Positions 46,001 to 48,197 of a stretch of DNA of 64,000 nt are shown here, in pieces (position 1 is the first letter of the stretch; the number at the start of each line of letters is the position of its first letter). Source of the DNA: an uncultured Desulfobacter sp. (GTDB lineage: Bacteria > Desulfobacterota > Desulfobacteria > Desulfobacterales > Desulfobacteraceae). Made by a program: the position numbers and the translations under genes. The DNA is taken from positions 5,850,501 through 5,914,500 of the forward strand of contig NZ_OY781882.1 of NCBI RefSeq assembly GCF_963677125.1. The letters are read 5' to 3'. The notes under the pieces are model-generated. The model searched no databases, was not told the DNA's origin, and saw only the letters and a program-made list of their open reading frames with translations.

Positions 46001-47693
46001 CATCCTGAGTCAGGGGATGCCCCTCAAGGACTAAGCTTGGGACATCATTTCCCAGGGCGGACAAATCCACCCCGGCCAGTTCGGCATACACCGGCAGGTT
46101 GAGCAGGATGCTGTCGTTGCCGGCCGTGATCGCAAAATCACCATTGCCATCAAGAAAGACAGTGCCGGAAATATCAATGGTGACACTACCCTTCTGATCA
46201 TCGGCACTTCCCAGGCCCACGGCCAGAGGACCGAAATCGGCGGCCATAACCAGATCATCCACATCTGCCGTTACACTAAAATCAAGCGTATTCAGATTAA
46301 AATCGAGTGTGGTCAGCGTTGAATCAAGGGAAAATCCAAATTGTACGTTACTTTCGACGGTAACATCAACACTGAGATCCGTGCTCAGGCTGAGCCCGAA
46401 ATCACGCACCAGATCACCGGGATCGATGGTCAGGCTGTCGGTAGTTGTGAACGTTTGGTCAAAGCTCAGCTCATATTCCCCGGCGGTTTCCGTAAAAACC
46501 AGGGGGCTGACCCCGGCGCCCAGCGTCGGCAGCCAGTTGGCGTTTAGATAATCGGTCAGTCCTCCCAGGCTTGGGATCCCTCCAGTTGCGGTGTAGTCCG
46601 CCTCGGGGTAAATGGCATCGGCGTCCGGAACCAAGTCCAGATAGTGAAGAATGCAGTCGCCTATCTCAAAGATGCTGTCATAGTCGAGGGCACTTGCCAG
46701 GCTGAGGTCTGTTCCCGGCAGGATCTCCGACAAGACGCTGCCGTAAGTCAGTTCACCAAAGGTATCGCTGTCGGGATCCTCATCAACAGTTAACCCTAAG
46801 CTGTCCTGCAGGTTGACAAAATTTTGGGCCAGCGTTTCAAGCTGGTTCTGGAGGGGTAAATCCAGTTCGGCAACGGTTGCCACTTCAAGAGACAGGCCGC
46901 CGGCCGTATACTCCGGCACAAGGTATAGATCTTCGTTAAGTTCCAGCCCGGTGATATTATCAAAGGTACCTGAGTAGCCGCTCCAGGTGAAAATTTGAAA
47001 AACCTGTCCTGTGGTTGGAATAAAATCTCCGTACAAGGCGATATCCAGCGTTCCGGCCAGGGTAGCGGTTCCTGAGATATTAATCTGATCATATCCGGTC
47101 CCCGGTGCTGTTCCGCCAAGCTCAATCAGGGTCGTCCCACTTGCATCCTGAGTAAAATCACCCTCAATATTATCCATTCCCGGAGAATTGCCGGGACTGA
47201 CCAGACTTTGGTTGAGAAGATTGCCTTTGATGGTTCCCGTGCCGTTTAAAATTTCGGAATTATCAATGACCAGCGTGCCTTGGACTTCGAATAGATTGTT
47301 ATCAAGATGGATATTGCCGTCTACATTCAGGGTGATGTCCATAAACCCCTGGGCCGTATCTGCTTCAACCGGTTCAAATGCGGCTTCATCCACTGCAAAC
47401 ACCGTGTCCGACGCAAGTAATGTATCCTGTTCCGTGCTTTGGGTCGTCAGTTCAGACTCAACCTGGCTTGAAAGGTCGTCAATTTGTTGCTGGGCTTCTT
47501 GGATCCACAAGGTATTGTCCGATGCATCCATGGCCGCTGCAACTACGGCATCGCCTGCTACCGAATCTGCGGACAGAAGTATCCGCTGCTCCAGCTGTTC
47601 CAACTGATAGCGGTTTTCCTGCTGCTGTTTTTTTCGCCGGATTTCGGCCCGAGTTTTCCAAAATGCCTGTTTATTCAACCATCTTTGTTTCAC
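22026..47693 (-). CDS. Giant LEPR-XLL / filamentous-haemagglutinin-like surface protein, 8555 residues
   Basis: One uninterrupted frame of 25.7 kb, predicted near 0.9 MDa. The start is GTG at 47693 with AGGAG five bases upstream. Residues 1-30 are very basic with no signal peptide. A LEPR-XLL-type motif follows (LEQRILLSAD, 34-43; Gln replaces the usual Pro). Residues about 105-260 resemble autotransporter passenger repeats (SLVSPGNSPGMDNIEGDF). Residues 280-2090 are long Asp/Leu-rich repeats. RTX-like calcium-binding nonapeptides lie at about 2095-2170 (GGAGEDKLYGDAGNDQLDGG). From there on the protein is mostly beta-solenoid repeats (VTITADSG-like), broken by a Tyr/Trp-rich island at about 4310-4840, and with large duplications near the C-terminus. 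The last residues are acidic (DEPDSEDWLDSML). Likely a secreted or surface-anchored adhesin; function unproven. Confidence 0.9.
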   Translation of the reverse strand: MKQRWLNKQAFWKTRAEIRRKKQQQENRYQLEQLEQRILLSADSVAGDAVVAAAMDASDNTLWIQEAQQQIDDLSSQVESELTTQSTEQDTLLASDTVFAVDEAAFEPVEADTAQGFMDITLNVDGNIHLDNNLFEVQGTLVIDNSEILNGTGTIKGNLLNQSLVSPGNSPGMDNIEGDFTQDASGTTLIELGGTAPGTGYDQINISGTATLAGTLDIALYGDFIPTTGQVFQIFTWSGYSGTFDNITGLELNEDLYLVPEYTAGGLSLEVATVAELDLPLQNQLETLAQNFVNLQDSLGLTVDEDPDSDTFGELTYGSVLSEILPGTDLSLASALDYDSIFEIGDCILHYLDLVPDADAIYPEADYTATGGIPSLGGLTDYLNANWLPTLGAGVSPLVFTETAGEYELSFDQTFTTTDSLTIDPGDLVRDFGLSLSTDLSVDVTVESNVQFGFSLDSTLTTLDFNLNTLDFSVTADVDDLVMAADFGPLAVGLGSADDQKGSVTIDISGTVFLDGNGDFAITAGNDSILLNLPVYAELAGVDLSALGNDVPSLVLEGHPLTQDEDFSFTANDFDALTNFADLSVDDLVLMFPTMVNTLDSIRGEDALITAIPFSEATLASVTDLSLAFETAIYDQIDFSQVSTLQEFVSAVNDSGVLPEGIEISYDPVAQKFMLPLAFSHSLDLETTELFLDLAETDGLSLETPSTATISTVIDGALNIFFDLDGATGTEGLVIGVEDIVFSAGISLAADDPDVAAVLGFLAVTLGGNGSGSTVRSNATVQAALDRGIDGTRFTLAELADGTALNSLDLQLDGSASAVLTNLVVDSGFGSDLALPGSPEIAIYVQDALDQGNQVSVEHDPLGAAFDLDAFVSAGGADPNDIVLVLPDLGDDFNFKDLSFTQIVDSIQLGIDFLQDSLAGEDFYTAVLPVLNFSLADTLTFLDDFASDLKAAEENPAGTIQEVEAIFENALGLSDASFTLSFADDVLRIDLALEQILSDLVTFNLDMADIEKLSGSPISALADIPLLSDALGAGAAANILFEAMFGFQVSAGVDISDIENPELFLFDYDADTDTGTTVTLGLRVAGSDLNMGFNVGPLSLGVLGGTAVIDGDGDISTEDFATITIALDQQISKEKISQAQIKALLVATIPSVDDTIAGTIYDNLDWFTQQFWSKDEIKAKLADLGLDLDDALADSLSTALMTLLPADDGRYYFDEEIAFNIDPVIVGDFSIDLPLSMDFQGLTLDIPDININLLPDLNFGDLVFALNMPDFSSLLDLDLPDFPSLFEDIGFSFSLDMMLKNYWAILDGIDFGLGAIQDLFFDLLDVDLPVIGDILPDFLGFFPDLRLDLLGNLRLDLAMDGDVVSVMRTVYYETFGSSGLNILQDSTGDSIIDINDVLVGWYAKDGSLIEAWTGGNTLAGADAVQFDMLLGGTVLGTGVDIPLDIDLPGFEFEIDGGLGLAIDWNFDFGMGISGSDGFYLVSNADDTPEFEVDLNVFLDGNPDTRAVDTFAADGTLTFFTAHLTDLGTVYGASGLYGAFTLDIAGNDANRLTMLDMVAMPASQNFITDFTVDGEFNFGLELEVEEASVLPKLVGDLLIDWDYSISDGLSTPQISIENLGLDVGSLVDDFLLPIIENIESILSPLEPVVGALYQDVGLDVIGIDNVMDLINTLMQLQGKPAIDWSFVEAAQMMFDMSDTVRSWSDMGGIIYLGDLTNLGTGNADSDQSAETAVPADFTAKMDDLEADAGSSSERSGFKVLEYITDISTWFNVLTGQDATLFTYEMPLLQAAAGFNVPIFGLKIGPATLGIMAKGSVALAADFAFGYDTYGIRKSIETGDPAYVFDGFYVSDVTLPDFVNGSIVAGTGGEEKPELMFDLNVALEAGVNAGIIKAGLEGGIDFYTDFDLQDIATSSLTKDADGYITSVSMESDGKIRMSEIVTMYAYENGGFTNLFNIDGGAEVYASAKVKLNLPWPVGSKTIFDEDLFREELFSFSYDAPYVEPTLAHMQGSTLYIHAGTDAALREYFNTEDGDEQFYLYGSGGTVGVEFDGWYQTFSGVNSVVVSDMGEGNDLLDASRLSDVTVSAAGGIGDDTLKLGSAGGSLSGGEGDDTLYGLSGNDTLSGGAGEDKLYGDAGNDQLDGGTGNDRLYAGAGNDTLIGGSGDDYLDGSTGTDTYRFASGFGLDRFSDYSGDTILDFSAFTTAMALGVSRSGVTAASINGDEVRTGSSRVTNIILGTGDDTVRVASFADYGVTLTDSGGSDNYLVELDKPDQPLPTGTLNIVDQAGSFDELIVTQNFAGTPVYLQLGQVTNGREIINYNSGVDRLSLTGGSAAYDPTAIRLFGSTVNFSTLDGSGTADLGDISLRVIADSITYDVPVKAGNIILDSYEELRVFHMLCAINNGYIDLRTYGDEADIVLEADLRVSSGDTTLGDGSGWLRLTSSNGSIINNNESEILAAGSTLQLRAYDAIGSLAAPILTTVADLTAITSTTGSGDIVLIESDSLNIESQATLSDVENNGFVVTPSHGENWWEDITAWDNSAPTDWRTVIQSNRSDYGIEIGNGDLYLTLLAQDALLTLESGDIHALASGADLTLTTDDLDFVSGEARVIASGDLVIQANQSAWEYLLGSAAEAYASNLEMPGDQHLTSMAMGMRDFAALADGFNSVTIGRRNSGNTMWIGDLYTTTTIKMTQDPVLSRDDDAALKDHFIFLSDDLQVKGDVQAPGNTLELQAQTISINSQNWHNPLGDPDSGLSAQTVIIAADDQLHVGGWIIGDNLVDIDVTASTGVNPTNTTMFVTPPNAVTSIFMDVGSSIESLADGSQVLIDTSGAMQVGSFIEAHGTGSLIDINAGSDFLLNEGAALVVRDADALIDVSAAGLVAINSGAAVSAGIRYDQVDGAPVAVMTGSGADIILSAQGEMLLAGSIGTADGLALSSSSATRDNEVFGDPDDPSYLAQYAIYNKTAYFDMLQADHYLKTHTGQYGLLISGTITSLGTGANLLLSSEDDLILRGNVSALGSGATIDIQSDIWTYLEGNILAEGGLRVAGGMDLDGTDLGGSDSHDTSVYVHATATLRTTGANADISVIGSQDLDLYGVLVAGGVIGETGVTWTGAQADLSVVAGSQLLVETGLLAAGNVRMEGGTPDVGDNDLSLLLGTAGGATARGYEGIGGNIDIISHGDMEMMGTLVAAGSLVQQFDSDGNLLTQTIDWSGTLGSVSISSDNQAFIGGNTVNAEGQATVTGGYIYSADDVTISGGTSDDGTGVYIQGASEIAVYRADGHIEVNAVGDAEIEGLLVAGGEVVQVRDANGTYQGREVNTFDGASTITITADDQIRVGVGLQAGAAIELIGGDDPSGTGIILYGSAMLTTWQENSVIDLNAPGRIDILAPGHTNELVCQDWPINAAGVLDQDVTLDIVIDKVNYTISASVTLLAADTSDNTAVSDLVDDLQTALESAEWIVSDANTSSPYQDGESYAYFDDDPDTTGQVDPDMQIKLREGRLNFTGPYAFTITDTSVNSTLLGLDVSGGSLESGIYYAVDARESGSIVNIGAQEGPNGKLYIAGKVIADTAINLYSGTSSDGKDIEIDVTGVLETVHGSIGFNAGVNGVIAGDIIAGGEGSDVALASSNSLTIQGHIEAYDDVIIQGGSVEDTNALSLKIENTASIISSGGGGDILLGGANEVVIDGVVGTGSTTLSSLTITSDFGTVTVTGASGWVTADAPLTISGIGVDIDGVIESAAADLPGTEVLFSAEDTLTLRGDVTVLGDMRLEAGNMIEIYDASVEVTSDTATLEIVSAGDISSSTVAVAEDHAVLDDGQFYHQGATIQGTGIVHFNAAGDLQIGSAVLIGTSATASEIRLESATATIIGSVMAGADISGGSAVWRTNDATLSGIFSEQLVMGGNGYVIDGSTTSLQSQGGRLQSSGDMTLTISEGTTAVALSQNALSAIVTDSSGGGDLTAASLSSNLQITSDRTVNLYGYLQTLDAGATMSLNTGALLVDGIVESGSLLEIEASSLIVNAMVYERGGTGNLYFVDEDGKLMDGLGFLVDADGNYVDEDGNALAEDADPVSGGQPVRVSGGILDTDPNGTITLSTTGDTHLNGQVGKPVITGETVGVNVDTLTVHADGDLGISGLVHANNIVTLSAENLSVFSGGVVTTRAENSSVRLAATANLLISADYGSGAAAISSDSLVHLSGGNIQVDGTVAASGDSDSRLLVNASTSLNISGTLTTTGYADIRGGISLAASEAELTAAEIDIADLGAVLIQVSGEGGVFAEGDVNVTTGGDLSVLTESVLQDDQLALLTPIISTDVITVQVVTGYQQVEDGYILVPKVSWVTTTVTEQTGTEEVKAGISYHTMDVTITQDGYYNGTTFREWFVEGVDYHNSNVNWSLTGATSPGTGYEPFSELNDLQKAAVLKHLGYMPLYDFSYTNPMTHTVLNGNPTQQTWSPDWAANADTIVNIQVSGWEDKWIRMPAGAAADVLRVVSQGEATVWNETVGTYWDEANVRYTQDKSDHTAYTETYYKETDLDSSNDRWSVSYYNSGIREYSIYDGRTGGSTVSHSFTPLWNGSSYSTDYDILGRYITAPGSYDDTTAALSYVSLYSTSTETVGYEYDYLYDVSVKVVYVEFHIDTEDSAEEETAYAYVSGGGISRSWSSGSKWDGGGDGGYYSINNTFFSVNDVAYDTTLYYKMRVFEDDDGVAWVYDGSDDPVMYDSGTVTIPHDTTFTRTDDDTTDGEWAEMQLAFSSTGSWVQTGTIYETFHDYIYHWTSDSNTITDTRKTLQYQYTSNATDIYETRPVYNTYDVTTKVVTEQQYTVWRNDAIYEDQTITRTTRIYDSNDVDYGAFENDALQAGGDLIITTGGNTSISGIASTTGAASLLSISAGGSIVINGQAPTGAPEGTLAATAKLMGSGTVELTSAGSLIIGNAGYGQAVGSIDLVSGTSLTAEGNLSAGDTLTLQAQDDVILGGEFTTPADVTVEAGLDGSGSITGNVEALLTTTGNSQTITLTAGAGSGDITLTDSSIESAGTVTLTADSGAIAHTGGQITATGLTATSRDGFSALTQLSSLEADNTGNGAISLNNQGALSISLLQTGSGAIDLINYGALSVGTVRTGGTAEEDDISIQVYNGGLSYNRIETAAGGLGDLSLGLQDTLVATGVSHLLRADQLSITLSTPADTVTAMDITIDAAKLALISEGDGDVTLLNQRNETLSVSELSVAEGDLNLTTPGDLQIRSIDLESQRRDVYITSGGAITGLDNGLTPNILADTLTLSAQTGIDSLTSQTNELVSVITADGDITLTNTESATDGVEGFTLSSVQADNGDISITTDGEMVVRQVRALGADAHLNLTSTNESLIVRDPVEVGGLGISADNIELDAGGKLDLEVQVDAANTLIFRTGERFTLNTDAAYSAGTITIESEDTVVMSGNLVMAQGSFSIHSDRNILLDGTIGVSGGGVLESLELIATGDNPLVIYDTDPTSGFAVYNDPDGNIVLENGGTYYRVTKDGRYAQDALYVPDTEGASSSSVVVFSANEDGTGTLYNSAGSVLDSSRYTILQPGYYEVNVDQTTLTRQSRMMESGTIELDLGSQEFETMAVFAGGTGGSIILNADQNLDLTGTMLRASGDIELNTSGSLTLGTGTIDGYENDLPEFITLSAGGDMILDSDLAVVDGTRLIVETPYAVDGTVTLTSGGSIITNSKDVAVSATAVVAQAVDGLVLRTDAETVRADMSGAGDMHILDLGAVTIEQAVAQSGTISITSADALVLTEVRLRDDVAGNKVTIKNDGGNIAVDLLDAGLTHGEAIFLPGAQILETSPEDADYDVIAYSLSLITTQSNVFSPDIEVNSTSPFTYPPTDVNLTGFIGDLTLSGSYTSVNLDIDGVLYLDSITSTNTFTARATEGIVIQGSGVSGATLAFDSQTGFFLMEAGTLRTTGGAATLDADESMTLTSLDISGDLNVTSLGAISLDGTQTVSGTTTISGSGLTLKDNDNFSVAGISFNSGETFTEAFILEENSSITSTSLFSLKASGIELGNGASVDASAINLDAGTGMLSMTDGSTMTATNGDLTLNAGDSVLLSTLSGTNVSVTSSASILDNTASETPNITATTLITLSAAAGIGTSAVNGDINIQGAVTGSTTTGGIYLSDSDAMDVGALTASAGDIVLDSGGTLTLNDAVQAASGALTLTSADLFSQNADVTVSGTADVTSKGAVLSATSDMSALSLDMDTGTGGLSMADGSTMTATNGDLTLNAGDSVNLSKLSATNVSVTTSGAIIDNTVTENANIDAASLITLSAVSGIGTSAVNGDINIQGAVTGSTTTGGIYLSDADDMGVGTIGVTAGDIVLNSGGTMTLTGDVTAASGNALFSAAGLSIEAGQSVNAQSLNLDAGTGNFTMGSGSKLTGSAGDLTLRAENAVSLATLDVSGDLNLTGGATTVITETVAVGGDADLSTGDAFTVDADTTVGGALTLSAGGLYSQNSDVTVNGTASFVSEGAALSSTANTSILSLTMNTGTGGLNMADASTITATNGNLTLTAGDSVLLSKLSGTNISVTGGAILDNTASENANITATTLITLSAAGGIGTSAVNGDINIQGAVTASTTTGGIYLSDSDAMAVGRLSATAGDIVLSSGGSMTLTGDVTATSGSAVFSAAGADLSIEAGQNIEAQHLNLDAASGSFTMGSGAKLTSSAGDVRLNADSSISLAVLDVYADLNLTGGSTTIVTEAAAVGGDADLSTAGTFTVNADMNVGGTLTLSAGGLYSQNSDMTVIGAADLVSEGAALSSTSDIAALSLTMNTGTGGLNMADGSTITATGGDLIFSAGDSVNLSALSGTNVSVTTSSAILDNTATENTNIDATSLITLSAVSGIGTSAVNGDINIQGAVAASTTTGGIYLFDVDAMAVGALNATAGDIVLSSGGVMTLTGHVTAASGSTVLSAVGLSIDAGQRVTAQSLDLDATTGSFAMGSGSKLTGSAGDLTLKADNTISLATIDVFGDFTLAGGSTAVFTETAAISGDADLSIAGAFTVDADMNVGGTLTLSAGGLYSQNSDVTVTGVAGFVSEGAALSSTADTSVLSLTMNTGTGELNMADGSTITATNGDLTLSAGDSMLLSSLSGTNVSVTSSGGIFDNTALEEVNIVAGGLITLGAAGGIGTSAVNGGIDIQGAVTGSTTTGDIYLSAANDTLVKALTAAAGDIVFSNQGMLTIENDLTASGGLTLSAGAIALQSGQNLNAPIIELTASTGDITLTDGSTLTAGDHITLNAAQNIGLSSLTAGNTISVTAGGGHIYDNTLTENLNLQADNISISAASGAGAAVEDGDLDIDGTLSAATTTGDISLEDVDAMNVHGLFAGSGNVYLSTVDKLQLEGAITADNGQITMSAASLELLAQANVSAAGFLFNPDSSGVTQAYAGVLILGENSVVASAGAMDLKADAILMESGASMRASSLELTMVAGDLTMGDNTLLAATDSFAALSATGDIHAERITAHGGITLTSGGAITSSTSNAIFDAGTLVTLEAETGIGTTADSLGVDGSVKATTATGGIYLADSDAMVLRDVTVTGSGDIVLVGNSAMTIAGNIQTSAGNIDLNSTGLTLGSGHRLEADTILINANAGQVMLEDGSTLTSTIGDINIDTGGDVNLSTLVSAGNLNVTSGGAITDNTVSEDENLTTMGVISLIASNGIGTAATGGDINIQGDITASTTTGGIYLSDVDAMNIGTLTGTAGDIVLSSGGDMTVSGTVQVDAGLLNLTTDGLYSQNADVTVSGSAAITSVGAVISSMVSLSAASINLNAGTGSLEMGDGAVLTSSVDVLILNADGGMTLETLNAATNLTVTSPGDADMAAAITVGGNFSASNLNQLDIAGKTTVAGDLLFDTVTTTTFNNRVDVTKTLSIKNASTVTFNSSVHAGTLLLDTVDTATFNGTVSTGLAMTAADITALTLNSTLDVNGSFTADNIENFTVEGPFQVTGAVDMNEMGDILYKDAVYFGSTAVMSGTWKALTFQSHVTAGSLSIREFDQVTFSDGIETDTDLLVENIETLTVSGDVFGGPKMAMDLTNVFTAAFTGNITADTLTVDQMDLLTIDGTLDISSNFMMSDIRESGITGAPGDADMAATITIGGNFSASNLNQLDIAQETTVAGDLVFDTVTTTTFSNLVNVTNALSIKEASTVIFNNSLDAGTLSLDTVDTATFAGTVNTGLAMTMTNITTLSLNSTLYVSGSFTAANVDNFTMEGTSQVTGAVDMDEMGDILYKDTVYFGSTAVMSGTWKTLTFQSHVTAGSLSISEFDQVTFSDGIETDTDLLAENIETLTVSGDVFGGPQMAMGLTNVFTAAFTGNIAVDTLTVDQMDLLTIDGALDISSNFMMTDVREFKITGATAVAGTLDLLACTDLNFMDDLSVIGMASIHGTGSGYGTGGTLHLGGDLTITAISVNGFSAITGPGGAILDAGAQPQEIGPVMFRGVQLENLLETYFAENQFEEIQFSDAQPDQGFNEVSDEGTVGEPDLFEMQSIDIQLQKPGQALRQAFVLGSNSQQPMSSGLAVQAMPTFILDEFQDKWDEPDSEDWLDSML
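22600..24220 (-). repeat. Tandem pair of 807-bp repeats near the 3' end of the giant gene
   Basis: The segment coding from GDADMAAAITVGGNFSASNL through TLTVDQMDLLTIDG recurs exactly 807 bp (269 codons) further on. For example TCTGCATCCC (plus strand) lies at 24211 and again at 23404. The two copies differ at scattered codons but keep length and frame. This is a recent in-frame duplication. Confidence 0.85.
26250..29350 (-). repeat. Tandem array of about 850-bp repeats in the giant gene
   Basis: The plus-strand anchor TTAACGGCAG (coding INGDIN in the minus strand) recurs at 26251, 27100, 27955, 28801 and 29341, giving spacings of 849, 855, 846 and 540 bp. All are multiples of three. Each unit encodes about 283 residues including SAVNGDINIQGAVT, TTTGGIYLSD, a GTLTLSAGGLYSQNSDVTV-type segment and NMADGSTITATNGDLTL. 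The 540-bp unit lacks an internal block. Further degenerate units extend to about 24600. Confidence 0.85.
33170..34760 (-). other. Tyr/Trp-rich island inside the giant protein (codons about 4310-4840)
   Basis: Roughly 530 codons break the low-aromatic solenoid pattern. The stretch is rich in Tyr, Trp, Asp and Thr (REWFVEGVDYHNSNVNWSL, TYWDEANVRYTQDKSDHTAY, YEYDYLYDVSVKVVYVEFHI, TIYETFHDYIYHWTSDSN). Solenoid repeats resume at about 33160 with QAGGDLIITTGGN. It could be a folded ligand-binding or adhesive domain inserted in the stalk. I recognise no known family. Confidence 0.7.
41180..41415 (-). other. RTX-like calcium-binding nonapeptide block in the giant protein
   Basis: Codes about eight GGxGxDxLx-type units in a row, from LSGGEGDDTLYGLSGNDTL to IGGSGDDYLDGSTGTDTYRF. 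In RTX proteins such units bind calcium and fold outside the cell. Here the block is in the first quarter of the protein rather than at the C-terminus. Confidence 0.85.
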
Positions 47694-48197
47694 GGTGACT
47701 CCTGATAGCTTGCAAAAAAATTGGGTGCTGAAGCGATTGCTTTTTTAAACAATGCAAAGTTTGTTCCTAAAATCCGATTGGTTGTGTTACCAGGCAGCTT
47801 TCGTATGGAGCTTGAATTACAAGGCGTAATACCCCTATCAATGATGTGCGGTATACATCATTATCAGCAGGATTTTCATCTTCAGTCCGTGCGCGAATTT
47901 GTAATGGGAATTTTTCTTAGGTTTTCAACTTTTTTTGATTTGTTTTACCAATCGGAATTTTGTACCCATATTAACAGAAAAAATGGGACGCTGGCAAGTG
48001 AAATTGATTAACGATTTGTTTGATAGAAACCACAGCACGGCTTTTATCTTGAAAGGGAAACGGATTGCAGATGTTGGACAGTCTATAGCAATTGATGAAT
48101 GTTTCTACTGACCATCCATTGATAAGAGGACTCGTTTTTTGGAGGCCCTGCTGCCGATGGTTGTGCGTTGGGCAGCAGGGCGATCCATGGTTCTTTT
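47694..48197 (-). promoter_or_regulatory. 504-bp gene-free leader upstream of the giant gene
   Basis: No convincing gene is present. The 96-codon plus-strand frame (47721-48011) has no recognisable features. Visible elements are the ribosome site AGGAG (about 47699-47703), a small inverted repeat AATGATGT/ACATCATT (47840-47862), and a weak promoter-like TTGAAA, 18 bases, TACAAA pair near 47895-47930 on the minus strand. The UPF0182-side end is closed by the stem-loop at 48145-48181. The giant gene probably has its own promoter and a long leader here. Confidence 0.4.
48145..48181. terminator. Strong stem-loop after the UPF0182 gene
   Basis: GCCCTGCTGCC (48145-48155) and GGCAGCAGGGC (48171-48181) form a perfect 11-bp stem with a 15-base loop, 17 bases beyond the stop of the UPF0182 gene. 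On the minus strand it is followed by CTCCAAAAAA and not a T-run, so it may protect mRNA 3' ends rather than terminate efficiently. Confidence 0.5.

Noticed and set aside
22179..47607. Many plus-strand open frames of 60-280 codons opposite the giant gene
   Set aside because: They arise from the Gly/Asp/Thr-rich codon pattern of the minus-strand gene, repeat with its period, and show only low-complexity Pro/Ser/Val translations with no ribosome sites.
22026..47693. Classical type I secretion of the giant protein via a C-terminal signal and HlyB
   Set aside because: No ABC transporter gene is in the window and the RTX block is far from the C-terminus; not excluded if a transporter lies elsewhere.
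47721..48011. 96-codon plus-strand frame in the leader of the giant gene
   Set aside because: No recognisable domain, no convincing ribosome site, and it lies in the probable leader/promoter region.
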